Source: Thiopontia sp964344785 (GTDB lineage Bacteria; Pseudomonadota; Gammaproteobacteria; GCF-002020875). Taken from it: a stretch of 21,386 bases of DNA. Where the stretch lies: assembly GCA_964344785.1 (NCBI GenBank), contig CAYFOR010000045.1, positions 1 to 21,386 of the forward strand, in the 5' to 3' direction. A model generated the notes under the pieces. It was not told the DNA's origin. It was given only the letters and a program-made list of their open reading frames with translations, and did not search any database. Below are positions 9,101-16,313 of this stretch, one piece after another (the first letter of the stretch is position 1; each line of letters starts with the position of its first letter). Both the position numbers and the translations under genes were made by a program.

Positions 9101-11795
9101 CACCCGAGGCATACGTCTTCTCCAGTGTAATAGGGTAGTACTGATTATTGGCTGTTTGACCAACCAAACCACCAACGGAACCATACCCTGTTACACTTCC
9201 GGTCGCATAGCTGTTGATGACGGTAGTGCCTCCCCCAAGATAGCCAACCAGCCCACCTACCTGATTCGCAGCAGTTCCTCCGCTCACCAAACCGTTCGCA
9301 TCCACATTTCCTGTGGCAAACGACTGGCTAACCGTCAGTCCATTCGTTGCCTGTCCAACCCCACCAATCAGCCCTCCAACATAGCCGCCATTATGTGCAG
9401 TCACCGAGGCAGTTGAATACGATTTCTCGACAGTGGAACTATAAGAGCTGTTGAACCGTCCGATTAAACCACCCACATCCGCTGTCGCCCCCAAAGTATA
9501 AGGGGATGCATTGTTGAAATTACCTGCAGCAACAGAACCCGTTGCATAAACATTCTTCACATGGACCAATGCACCGTTTCCATCAGAAAAAGCACCTGCA
9601 AGTGCTCCTACATACCGGAGACCGGAAATGTTTGCATTGGTAATCCCCAGGTCACGAACTGTCAGGCCGCCACCGGCACCGGAGCGATGTGCATTGCCAA
9701 ACAGACCTGAGTAATTGTTCCCTTTCCTCATCACATAGAGTTGATCGATGGTATGCCCCAGCCCGGCCAGCTCTCTGATTTCAACATCGTCAATAGGCGT
9801 AAAGCCGTGATTGTAGGTATCACTGGTCCAACCGGTTGTTGCAGAGGCATCAATATTTCCACCAATCGCGATATAGGCATCCGCTCCCCAGGAGGCTGCC
9901 GCGATTCCCTGCAAGGTTGTCTTCGAAGTGGTGGCCCCTTCCGTCCCCAGTGTACTGATCACGGTATAGGTGTTGGTGCTGCCGTCACTCCCCAGTTTGG
10001 TGCTGAAATTACTGCCATCCGGGAGGCTGACCGCATAGCTATCCTTGATGTAGTAGTCCGAGCTATTGCCTGAAGCGACTGCACCTTGCCCATACTCCAG
10101 TGCAAGTTGTGCAGTCCCGCTGCCGTTCAGATTTTCATAAATGTAGATATCGGTTGCTGCCTGAAGGGTCAGCTTGTTTGCACTCCAGCTGATTGCAGAG
10201 TTGACCTTGATCCAGCCGTCACTGCCACTCTCTCCACTGGATGTATCCGGTGTATTGCTGCCATCGGTGGAGATGGTGACATTGCCACTGCCCAGCGCCG
10301 TTGCAATACTGCTTGCCAGAGTGGAGTCAATGGTGATGTTGACCGGATCAATCAACCATAACCCACCTTCCCCGTAAGAGGATGCTACAGAGGCTGTTAT
10401 CCCATCGATTTCAAGATATGCACCGGATGTTTCAATCGATCCACCGTCACCACCATACATTCCGCCTTGTGCCAGCAAATCGCCATGCACATGAGTGACG
10501 GCATCCGGATCATGAACATCCGACCAGACTACAATCTTCCCACCATCGCCCCGCTCGGTTGCTGAGGCATTCAGTGTAGCGCCAGCCTCGACAGTGGCAT
10601 AGGTGGCCTGGCGAACATCCCCACTTCCCTGCCAATCACCACCCACCAGGATTTCACCACCCCCTGTAGCGCCTGTAGCATCCAGTTCAGCACCTGCCTG
10701 AATCGAGACCTCTTCACCGGTAATTTGAATCTTTCCTGCACTACCGGTTGAACTGCTGACATCGACCCTACCTGAGACCGAAGCGGCACCAGTATCTCCT
10801 GCATCCATTTCCACGTTGTCCGCAGTAATCAACCCACTGCTGCTGATGATCTGAGGCACACCATTCACGGTAACCAGTTGCCCATCTCGCTCGGCTTCCG
10901 GCAGCGTGATCAGCTCATCCACCAGCCGCTGGGCGGCACTCGCCTTGAGGATAACCGAGCCATTCTCCGCGGTGATGGACCCTGTGTTGCTGATCTCGCT
11001 TTCCAGTTGTGCTTCATCCACCGAGATCGAGATCAAACGGTTGTCTGCAAAGGTCAAGGTGGTCTGATCACCACTGGCCAGTGCCACACTATCGACCCTG
11101 GCAAGAATGCTCCCCTCGTTTTCAATGTCCGGGGCAATCAGGGCAACAAAACCACCGGTCAGACTTCCCTTGTTGGTAATGCCCCCGAAGCCTCCACCAT
11201 TGAAATTGTAGTTACCGGCAAGGAAGTCCTGATTGGTGATATCGAGTGTGGAGGCAACCAGTGCGCCCACATCCACCCGCGCATTATTGCCGAAATAGAC
11301 CCCATGTGGATTGACCAGAAAGACCTGACCATTGGCCGTCAACTGACCATTAATAGTCGAGGGAGACACCGAGGTCACACGGTTCAGTACCACGGAACTT
11401 GAAGCAGGTTGTACAAAATTGACCGATGCGTCTGCACCAACATTGAACTGACTCCAGTTGATGATCGCCTTGTCTGTCGACTGGATGATTTCCATCTGGC
11501 TACCACTGCTCTGGATGGTAGCGCTACCGGATGCAACGCTTCCCCCTTGAGGCAATGCATCACCTGCAATTTCAGCCTGTACCGCTTCCGGCAACAGCGC
11601 CAACATGGATGCCAGAAAGGCGCTGCGCATCCTCTGTGCCAACCGGGTGCTGACTGTAGATGTGGCACATGGTCCTGTTCTGACAAGCACGCCTCTACCC
11701 TGCTTGCCACTCTTTTTGGTCAACTCACCACAGACCACCAGGCGCCCCTGTACAGCACTCCAGACCAGACGATAAACCCGATTCAGTCCATTCAT
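6096..11795 (-). CDS. Two-partner secretion exoprotein (TpsA, filamentous-haemagglutinin-like adhesin)
   Basis: Secreted surface protein, 1899 aa, exported by the adjacent TpsB. The N-terminus has an extended signal peptide (MNxxYRLVWS, ESPR type) with probable cleavage after VQA at residue 74. A TPS/haemagglutination-activity domain follows at about 75-330, with NPHGVYFG at 162-169 and VDVGALVAST. After a beta-helix region come GLUG-type repeats at about 692-945 (VGGLIG, VGGLVG, YATGSV). MBG-type domains at about 1000-1348 include two near-identical 85-residue copies. A bacterial Ig-like (Big_2) domain lies at 1349-1430. A long repetitive Asn/Asp/Glu/Gly linker leads to a cadherin-like/putative-Ig tail at about 1790-1899 (KDGSPLESWMSFD). 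The role is probably adhesion or aggregation. It starts 16 nt after the tpsB natural stop, so the two are one operon. The only Cys of the mature protein form a CSGC motif. Confidence 0.93.
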   Translation of the reverse strand: MNGLNRVYRLVWSAVQGRLVVCGELTKKSGKQGRGVLVRTGPCATSTVSTRLAQRMRSAFLASMLALLPEAVQAEIAGDALPQGGSVASGSATIQSSGSQMEIIQSTDKAIINWSQFNVGADASVNFVQPASSSVVLNRVTSVSPSTINGQLTANGQVFLVNPHGVYFGNNARVDVGALVASTLDITNQDFLAGNYNFNGGGFGGITNKGSLTGGFVALIAPDIENEGSILARVDSVALASGDQTTLTFADNRLISISVDEAQLESEISNTGSITAENGSVILKASAAQRLVDELITLPEAERDGQLVTVNGVPQIISSSGLITADNVEMDAGDTGAASVSGRVDVSSSTGSAGKIQITGEEVSIQAGAELDATGATGGGEILVGGDWQGSGDVRQATYATVEAGATLNASATERGDGGKIVVWSDVHDPDAVTHVHGDLLAQGGMYGGDGGSIETSGAYLEIDGITASVASSYGEGGLWLIDPVNITIDSTLASSIATALGSGNVTISTDGSNTPDTSSGESGSDGWIKVNSAISWSANKLTLQAATDIYIYENLNGSGTAQLALEYGQGAVASGNSSDYYIKDSYAVSLPDGSNFSTKLGSDGSTNTYTVISTLGTEGATTSKTTLQGIAAASWGADAYIAIGGNIDASATTGWTSDTYNHGFTPIDDVEIRELAGLGHTIDQLYVMRKGNNYSGLFGNAHRSGAGGGLTVRDLGITNANISGLRYVGALAGAFSDGNGALVHVKNVYATGSVAAGNFNNASPYTLGATADVGGLIGRFNSSYSSTVEKSYSTASVTAHNGGYVGGLIGGVGQATNGLTVSQSFATGNVDANGLVSGGTAANQVGGLVGYLGGGTTVINSYATGSVTGYGSVGGLVGQTANNQYYPITLEKTYASGAVTATQNSGGIVGYTPTSHLTLTDNYWDTQTTGKSAAIGRDTTNSTDDTTPSGSTGLTTAQATDQSSFTNWDFSDIWATKSSVNSDYAILRGNLPAGVTLTTAITLTLGDLSRTYGDSNTSLTGLWSVSGCSGCLSSVDWGSAVGTSSSVGSYSYSTANVLSLSYASGSASDYDVSYSSNSLTINTRAITVTAADQSRVYGDSNPTTGSVTLTSGSLVGSDALSTATVSSSATTTTSVGSSSLTPSSQTFSSGSSSNYNITYANGTLSITTRPITVTADNQSRGYGADNPTSGSVTLSSGSLVGSDALSTATVSSSAASSSTVGSSFSLTPSNQTFSSGSSSNYNITYADGSLSISKGTLTITASNQSKIYGNTLNLGTSSFTTSGLANGETVGSVTLASLGNYDASTTASANTYSGDIRPSGATGGTFSSSNYNISYVDGDLVISKATPVIQFAGNLDKVDGDSSFTQTASVTSGPSSVTYSSSNTGVATVDASTGTVTIVAPGQVTISASSASDNNYQSGSGSYTLTVLEAATTAASDQIPNESPAASQVNADGSRAGSIKSGKQSFDADKEADQETSKKGNVTGGDQAAFNSNSTLGGLEAGTVVIAEPSFENVVPAGNEQPSPTLNSRQSGDSAADQPIQIAAAETPSVSTANNGSKEAGAGGSDENNNTISGVLGNQGNDKDVGNAGGDRGTKGTKVSQDEGGKQEPTEEPTQIAKTEQPEKLNDNTPNENNGKRPTKERTDLEDEGGSITKEEEPTRIARVEEPSEPTTNNGAQEAGAGGSDENDSTLSGMLDNQQPTEKLVQAAKLGLPDKRSDDVLNNGSRTDNGDEGGKTKEKAIQFGRVEAALRSVSKSDLPSGSIDEVGGSKGRQLILSKAKIEYGETDIPLTSIDDGGAGVDDVIQTKEPPLFKSKRGTRFVYQIPEDTFIHSDPNAELTIDAKMKDGSPLESWMSFDQGKMQISGEIPMNHSSNIEVEVLAYDQSGDEAMVEVMIEVK
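6699..7133 (-). repeat. Repeated linker modules in the exoprotein C-terminal third
   Basis: Two 26-codon copies (7056-7133 and 6699-6776) share NNGxxEAGAGGSDEN and end in NQ, offset by 119 codons. Between and after them, looser units of the form DEGG...EEPTxIAxxExP recur. The segment is acidic, disordered-looking and in frame throughout, so it reads as an expandable surface stalk rather than non-coding repeat DNA. Confidence 0.6.
8028..8537 (-). repeat. Tandem 85-codon MBG repeats in the exoprotein gene
   Basis: Two adjacent 255-nt units (8283-8537, then 8028-8282) each begin ITVTA and contain YGxxNPT, SGSLVGSDALSTATVSSSA and NYNITYA. A related, more diverged unit precedes them (TLGDLSRTYGDS) and another follows (SNQSKIYGNT). 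The close identity suggests recent duplication or gene conversion and makes copy-number change between strains likely. Confidence 0.8.
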
Positions 11796-11811
11796 CTGCG
11801 CTCTACCCCAT

Positions 11812-12012
11812 CTAGAACTGTTTCACGGCAGCAATCCAGAGGCGCATATGGCGGAGTGTGCTATCTCCATCCAGCCCCTCACTGTCTCGCATCGGATTGG
11901 CACCAATGCGTGTCGAGAGTGCCCCACTGATCTCAATTCCATCATCGGCAGTCCATTTCAGACCAGCACCGATCCCTTTCAGCTGGTTGTGATTTTTCAG
12001 CGTACTGTTGCT
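11812..12012 (-). pseudogene. In-frame C-terminal barrel strands of TpsB beyond the premature stop
   Basis: Directly after TAG 12015-12013 the same frame runs 66 codons to TAG 11814-11812. It reads GIGAGLKWTADDG, ALSTRIGANPMRDSEG and finally RLWIAAVKQF. These are the last beta strands expected of FhaC/ShlB proteins. The C-terminal Phe is the signal needed for recognition by the BAM outer-membrane assembly machinery. With this segment the protein would be about 577 residues, the normal family length. The reading frame and the key terminal residue are intact, so loss is recent, conditional or artefactual. Confidence 0.85.
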
Positions 12013-13548
12013 CTAGTTCCAGTCACTCCATAACTCCTTGTTGAGCACTACATAGCCATGATCATAAAAGAGCTGCCCTTGCAGATTGGGTTCCAGCATA
12101 TGGCGCAGTTCCAGTGTCATTACAGCCCCATGATCCCCTGTACCTTCACTATTGGGGTAGGCACGTACATTACTGGGTCCGCCGAGGCTAATCTTCTGCC
12201 CGGAATCAAGGTTACTGAATGCATATTGTCCCAACAGGGAAAACCAGAACTGGGTCTTCTCGTTGATCGTCTGATTCCGGGTTACGGTGAAATTGACCTT
12301 TGAAAAGTAGCCATCGGTTTTTGCCGTGGTTGCATCACTGGCCAGATTATCCGCCGCTCTACTGAGGTCCAGATCACCCAATGTCGCAATGAGTGTTACG
12401 TTGTTGACCGCCTCCTCTTCTGCCAGTTGATCGGGCCAGGAAACCTGTAAAGTGCCCGCCAGGGTTTTCGCCGTCTTGTCTGAACTGACACCGGAAACCG
12501 TCTCATTGTAGTAGTCGGTATGCCCGATACTCAGTTGACCATTCACAATCAGGTCATTACGTTGCTCGAACGGATGACTGACATAAAGCGCCGTCGCCTG
12601 AGAGTTCCCTTTGCCCTCCAGAGACTCCAATGGCTTGCCCAGTTCGTAGCGCATATCAGTGTAATTGATACCGATGCGACTTCCATCCACAGAAAGCGGA
12701 TAACTGCCGCCAATCGTGATGACATCGGTCCCCCTGGTGTGCACAGCCTGCAGATTGATCTGCTCCCCAATTTCCAGAACGCCATCTATATTGAGATAGC
12801 CCGTAATACGCCCATAACCGGTCGACCTGCTGCCATGGTTATCCCCCCGAACACTACCCGCAAATGGGGGCTTGTTGGCAATACGGGCAACGATATCGGT
12901 CTGCCCCACTTTGGCTCCCGGTTCCAGAATGGCTGCCGCAGTGATACCGGGAACGGCATCCAGACTCTTGATCGCCCGCTCGAAGTTGTGAATGCTGAAA
13001 ATCTTTCCCGGCTCCTGCCCCAGTTTCAGATATTCAATGACCTTCTGCCGGGGAAACCGCATCTCCTTGCCATCCGGATCATGGAAGTCGATCTGAATGT
13101 CCCCCATCTGTCCTTCGATTACCTTGAGCAGTAGAACCCCATCCTCCAACGATTGAGCGGGTATGGCTGCTCTGGCCCAGAGCCCTTTTCCTCGATAGTA
13201 TTCACCGATTGCCAGCGCAAGCCGCTTCATGTCAGTGTAACTGAGCTCCTTGCCAACACGGTCGGAAAGGAACTCGGAGAGCGCCTCCGAGGTGATGGAT
13301 TCATTACCCTCAAAATCAAGTTTTCTTACAAAAGCTCGGATACCCGGCCCAATGGTCTGTGGGCGTTGAGGGCGCTCTTCCGCCTCTTTCTTGAATTTGG
13401 GAAGTGGTGCCCTCCGCAACATCTCCTGCTGAAGCTGCTGCAGGATGGAACCTGCATCCGGTGCGGGCGATGCGGGATTGGCAGCAAATACGGAAGGAGA
13501 CACCCACAGTGCCAACAGAAATATCGAAAGCAGATATCTGACAACCAT
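12013..13548 (-). CDS. Two-partner secretion outer-membrane transporter TpsB (FhaC/ShlB type), ended early by an in-frame TAG
   Basis: Outer-membrane pore that exports the TpsA exoprotein. It has a signal peptide at residues 1-22 (VRYLLSIFLLALW, cleavage after VFA) and an N-terminal helix/linker rich in Arg and Pro. A POTRA domain (FVRKLDFEGNESIT, LLLKVIEGQ) and a second POTRA-like segment up to about residue 215 follow, then the 16-strand barrel with the conserved GGPSNVRAYPNSEG loop. The frame stops at TAG 12015-12013 after ELWSDWN. At 511 aa it is short for the family (FhaC is 584). The missing C-terminus is present downstream in the same frame. I chose ATG 13548, which begins the signal peptide and gives a 48-nt leader from the predicted promoter. 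A TTG at 13581 is the alternative. Neither has a clear Shine-Dalgarno. Confidence 0.9.
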   Translation of the reverse strand: MVVRYLLSIFLLALWVSPSVFAANPASPAPDAGSILQQLQQEMLRRAPLPKFKKEAEERPQRPQTIGPGIRAFVRKLDFEGNESITSEALSEFLSDRVGKELSYTDMKRLALAIGEYYRGKGLWARAAIPAQSLEDGVLLLKVIEGQMGDIQIDFHDPDGKEMRFPRQKVIEYLKLGQEPGKIFSIHNFERAIKSLDAVPGITAAAILEPGAKVGQTDIVARIANKPPFAGSVRGDNHGSRSTGYGRITGYLNIDGVLEIGEQINLQAVHTRGTDVITIGGSYPLSVDGSRIGINYTDMRYELGKPLESLEGKGNSQATALYVSHPFEQRNDLIVNGQLSIGHTDYYNETVSGVSSDKTAKTLAGTLQVSWPDQLAEEEAVNNVTLIATLGDLDLSRAADNLASDATTAKTDGYFSKVNFTVTRNQTINEKTQFWFSLLGQYAFSNLDSGQKISLGGPSNVRAYPNSEGTGDHGAVMTLELRHMLEPNLQGQLFYDHGYVVLNKELWSDWN

Positions 13549-13602
13549 ATTCAAGAGCAGCACTGCAAGATGAGACACCAACAGAGAGAAGTTCAGGATT
13601 TA

Positions 13603-13608
13603 ATTATA
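13603..13608 (-). promoter_or_regulatory. -10 element of the predicted tpsBA promoter
   Basis: Minus-strand TATAAT, perfect consensus. The 17-nt-spaced -35 position reads TTTTCG, a poor match, which points to activator dependence. Transcription would start near 13596, giving a leader of about 48 nt before ATG 13548. Confidence 0.5.
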
Positions 13609-13631
13609 TTTATCCTGCCCCTCCTCGAAAA

Positions 13632-13647
13632 TCACATGATAATGTTA
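13632..13647. promoter_or_regulatory. Predicted activator box upstream of tpsBA
   Basis: TCACAT-GATA-ATGTTA, a 16-bp imperfect palindrome with one mismatch to TCACAT-N4-ATGTGA. Its promoter-proximal edge is exactly 23 nt from the tpsB -10 hexamer, so the box would be centred at about -43.5, overlapping the -35 region like a class II activator site. The same box and spacing occur before the response-regulator gene at 14556. It also lies upstream of the divergent hydrolase gene, where no matching -10 was found. Confidence 0.45.
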
Positions 13648-13733
13648 GGTGCTTATGTTTTTTTAATAACCTATTGAATCAGGAGCACAAGAAGTTCAAT
13701 ATTCAGCTGCATTTTTACTGTAGGACATGAAGC

Positions 13734-14540
13734 ATGCTCCACTTTATTCGTATTCTGTTAGCGATTTCCGCTTTTGTTACCCCCCCCTTATCCATAGCCA
13801 ACGACCCACTACATGAGCAGGTTATTGAGATTCCACATGGCTCGCAACGGCTTGCTGCAACCCTGTTCCTTCCTGATGGAAACGGCCCTTTTCCTCTGGT
13901 AGTGATCAACCACGGAAAGGCTTTTGGCAATGCCGATCAACAGAAGCGATTCAGGGTACCGCATGCTGCACGCTTCTTTATCGAACAAGGCTACGCTGTA
14001 GCACTACCGATGCGAGAAGGATTTGGAGATTCAACCGGAACCGTCAACAACACAGGGTGCAACACTAAAAAAGCCGGAATCCAGCAAGCCCGGTCGATCC
14101 AGTCCGCAGTTGAGCACCTCAGCAAACAATCCTACATCAATCCACAACGAATCATTATTGCAGGCTACTCCCACGGAGGGCTTGCCAGCCTTGCCTATGG
14201 AGGAATGAGCCCGCCGGCTGGCGTCAAAATGATTCTCAATTTTTCAGGAGGACTTCGAAAATCCGGAGGTGGCTGCATCTGGGATGATGCCCTGGTAAAA
14301 GCGGTGGAGCATTACGCCAAAACAACCGATATCCCCAGCCTCTGGCTCTACTCCGAGAATGACTCATTTTTCCCGGACTGGCTCGCCTATCGAATGGAGG
14401 AACACTATAAATTGGCCGGTGGAAATTCAGCACTCGTTGTACTCCCCCCCTTTCAGAAAGATGGGCATGCCTTTTTTGTAAACAAGGATGGAATCGATTT
14501 ATGGAAAGATATCGTAAAGTTCTTTCTTGATCGCGTTTAA
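13734..14540 (+). CDS. Secreted alpha/beta hydrolase (dienelactone hydrolase/peptidase-like)
   Basis: Predicted periplasmic or secreted serine hydrolase, 268 aa. It has a signal peptide at residues 1-22 with cleavage after SIA, then an alpha/beta-hydrolase fold. The nucleophile elbow is GYSHGG (S146), the acid is D210 in YSENDSFF and the base is H245 in KDGHAFF. VVINHGKAFG at 56-65 fits the oxyanion-hole strand. C109 and C181 could form a disulfide after export. The substrate is unknown; ester, lactone or peptide are all possible. It diverges from tpsB across a 185-nt gap that holds the predicted activator box, so coregulation with the adhesin is plausible. The ATG is preceded by GTAGGA at acceptable spacing. 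An ATG at 13727 is in another frame. Confidence 0.85.
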   Translation: MLHFIRILLAISAFVTPPLSIANDPLHEQVIEIPHGSQRLAATLFLPDGNGPFPLVVINHGKAFGNADQQKRFRVPHAARFFIEQGYAVALPMREGFGDSTGTVNNTGCNTKKAGIQQARSIQSAVEHLSKQSYINPQRIIIAGYSHGGLASLAYGGMSPPAGVKMILNFSGGLRKSGGGCIWDDALVKAVEHYAKTTDIPSLWLYSENDSFFPDWLAYRMEEHYKLAGGNSALVVLPPFQKDGHAFFVNKDGIDLWKDIVKFFLDRV

Positions 14541-14555
14541 TATCATCTCAACACC

Positions 14556-14571
14556 TCACATAATCATGTGA
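14556..14571. promoter_or_regulatory. Predicted activator box upstream of the response-regulator gene
   Basis: Perfect palindrome TCACAT-AATC-ATGTGA. Its downstream edge is 23 nt before TATAAT at 14595, the same spacing as at the tpsB promoter. A mild hairpin in the hydrolase transcript is an alternative reading, but no T-tract follows. Confidence 0.5.
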
Positions 14572-14594
14572 AATAAATAACCTATAAATAAAGA

Positions 14595-14600
14595 TATAAT
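14595..14600 (+). promoter_or_regulatory. -10 element of the response-regulator promoter
   Basis: TATAAT, perfect consensus, with a poor -35 (AATAAA at 17-nt spacing). Predicted transcription start near 14607, 32 nt before the chosen GTG start. Confidence 0.45.
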
Positions 14601-14638
14601 TCCATACTTCATATTTTCTATTGAGGGTGGAAAACATA

Positions 14639-15298
14639 GTGGTCCCAACAAGCGCTTCCGTTGCTGTTCTCGTAGAGGATGACCCTGTTTTCAAAGCATC
14701 CATAGAAGACGCAATACACGCCTTGCCCAATGAGTGGGAACTTCACTGTTTTGACCAAGGCAGCGCTGCGCTCGATTTCATACAACAAGGAGAGCAGACC
14801 ATCAATCTGCTATTGGTTGATATTGGCTTACCCGATATCAGTGGCCTTGAGGTGATTCGTGCAGCCCATCAGAAATTTTCCAACCTTCCGATATTGGTGG
14901 TTTCAGTCATTGGAAAGAAGAACACGCTACTGGAGGCCATTCGCTCGGGGGCAAAAGGGTACCTCCTGAAGGGAGAAGATTCCTCCTCTCTGACCCATGC
15001 GATCTCCGAGGTGCTGGATGGCAGCTATCCCGTTAGCCCTACGCTGGCACGATATCTGTTCGAACTGGCCGGTGCGCCAACAAAAACCAGGAGAACACAG
15101 TCTATTGACCTCTCACCCAGAGAACTGGAGTTGCTCAAACATCTCTCGCTGGGAAACAGTTATGCGGAGTGTGCAGAAAAGATGGGGGTAACACTCTCCA
15201 CCATTCAGTCGCATATCCGCAATATGTACCGCAAACTGGAGGTTACCAACCAGATGCAGGCCGTCTCCAAGGCTCGGGACTTCGGCATCATCAGTTAG
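14639..15298 (+). CDS. NarL/LuxR-family response regulator
   Basis: DNA-binding response regulator, 219 aa. The receiver at residues 6-125 has acidic E13/D14/D15, phospho-Asp D61 in LLVDIGLPDISG, switch Ser in VVSVIG and K111 in LLKGED. A LuxR-type helix-turn-helix is at about 155-215 (LSPRELELLKHLSLGNSYAECAEKMGVTLSTIQSHIRNMYRKL). It would bind DNA as a dimer once phosphorylated. I chose GTG 14639 because GAGGGTGGA lies just upstream. TTG 14621 would add six residues and has no Shine-Dalgarno. Its last 8 nt overlap the convergent REC-HisKA_3 kinase, whose class normally partners NarL-type regulators. A palindromic box at its promoter, shared with tpsBA, suggests autoregulation and control of the adhesin. 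Confidence 0.93.
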   Translation: MVPTSASVAVLVEDDPVFKASIEDAIHALPNEWELHCFDQGSAALDFIQQGEQTINLLLVDIGLPDISGLEVIRAAHQKFSNLPILVVSVIGKKNTLLEAIRSGAKGYLLKGEDSSSLTHAISEVLDGSYPVSPTLARYLFELAGAPTKTRRTQSIDLSPRELELLKHLSLGNSYAECAEKMGVTLSTIQSHIRNMYRKLEVTNQMQAVSKARDFGIIS

Positions 15299-16250
15299 TC
15301 GGTGGTGGCAGTAAAATCTCAACCACTACCCCACTCGAATCACGATTACTCACAGAAAGTCTCCCGCCCATACTGCCGGCTCTTTTTTCCATATTACCAA
15401 TACCTCTCTGCCGATGAAGCTGCTCGGGCAACCCTGTGCCGTCATCAGCAATGGTTACCTGTAGTCCTCTCTCGTAGTCACAACGAGCACTGATCTCGAT
15501 CCGAGAGGCTTGAGCATGTTTGATACTGTTGTTAATCGCCTCTTGTGTAATACGAAGGGTCTGCAGGATATTGTGCTCGGAAAGTGAGAAGCATTGCTCA
15601 AGATCAAAGCTCCATTTCAAGGCAACCTCACTGTCTGCCATCCGGCTTTTCAGTCGATAACGGTACTGCGCCAAAGCTTCCTCCAATGTTGCATCCTGAT
15701 TCCCGTAAAGATCAACAATCAGATGCAGATCATCAATACACTCCCCCATCAACGCTACCAACCTGTCTCTGGTGTAGTCACCATTCATAATCATGAGGCG
15801 TGCACTCATCAGTTGGGAGCCAAATCCATCATGCATCTCCTCCAACAGCCGTTCCCGCTCTTTCATCTTCTGGTAATAGACGGTCTGTAGTTGACTATTG
15901 ATCCGTGCCTCGAGAATAACGGGTTCAAAAGGCTTCTGAATGTAATCTGCCGCACCAACCTCAAACCCCTTGATCATATGCTCGATCTGGTTCTTCGCTG
16001 TCAGAAACAACACCGGAATGGAACTGGTATCGGTCTGACGCTTGAGTCGAGTACAGGTCTCAAAACCATCCATTCCTGGCATCTCGACATCCAGCAGGAT
16101 CAAGTCTGGCAGATACTTGGCGGCAATAAAGAGAGCCTCTTCCCCGTTTGTGGCAACAGACAACTTGTATTGATCTTTCAAGATGGCACGCACCATACGT
16201 ATGTTGGGCGGCATATCATCTACAACCAGTATATGAGCCTTTTTTTTCAT
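15291..16250 (-). CDS. Receiver-histidine kinase (REC-HisKA_3-HATPase), soluble
   Basis: Cytoplasmic kinase, 319 aa. The N-terminal receiver at residues 6-122 has DD11-12, phospho-Asp D54 in LLDVEMPGMDG and K106 in YIQKPFEP. A short helical linker leads to the HisKA_3 dimerisation region with H140 in EMHDGFGSQLMSARL. The HATPase_c domain has an N-box with N241 in TQEAINNSIKHA, a G1 box with DDGTGLPE and RGIGNMEKRAGSMGG. HisKA_3 kinases characteristically phosphorylate NarL/LuxR-type regulators, so the convergent overlapping regulator gene is the likely partner. The N-terminal receiver means its activity is probably set by another kinase or HPt. Start: ATG 16250 opens directly into the receiver and follows GGGATGGA. 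Longer TTG-started versions would run through the palindromic intergenic site. Confidence 0.92.
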   Translation of the reverse strand: MKKKAHILVVDDMPPNIRMVRAILKDQYKLSVATNGEEALFIAAKYLPDLILLDVEMPGMDGFETCTRLKRQTDTSSIPVLFLTAKNQIEHMIKGFEVGAADYIQKPFEPVILEARINSQLQTVYYQKMKERERLLEEMHDGFGSQLMSARLMIMNGDYTRDRLVALMGECIDDLHLIVDLYGNQDATLEEALAQYRYRLKSRMADSEVALKWSFDLEQCFSLSEHNILQTLRITQEAINNSIKHAQASRIEISARCDYERGLQVTIADDGTGLPEQLHRQRGIGNMEKRAGSMGGRLSVSNRDSSGVVVEILLPPPTN

Positions 16251-16313
16251 CGGTCCATCCCATTCATATCCTTGAAAAAGTCGATTCACCCGCAAATCAA
16301 TCTGACAGACATT

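Noticed and set aside
7500..9720. Repeats that could be mistaken for a CRISPR array or satellite
   Set aside because: Units are 255 nt, in frame, and encode MBG/GLUG protein repeats; there are no short direct repeats with unique spacers.
9045..11402. Several plus-strand open frames of 90-175 codons opposite the exoprotein gene
   Set aside because: All lie antisense to an unbroken 1899-codon gene with clear domains; their composition mirrors its Ser/Thr/Gly-rich repeats.
12013..12015. TAG as a sense codon across the genome (stop reassignment)
   Set aside because: TAG terminates other genes in the window at proper family lengths, so general reassignment is not supported; local readthrough remains possible.
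14556..14571. Palindrome after the hydrolase as an intrinsic terminator
   Set aside because: Short AT-rich stem with no T-tract; its repeated spacing to a -10 element fits an operator better.
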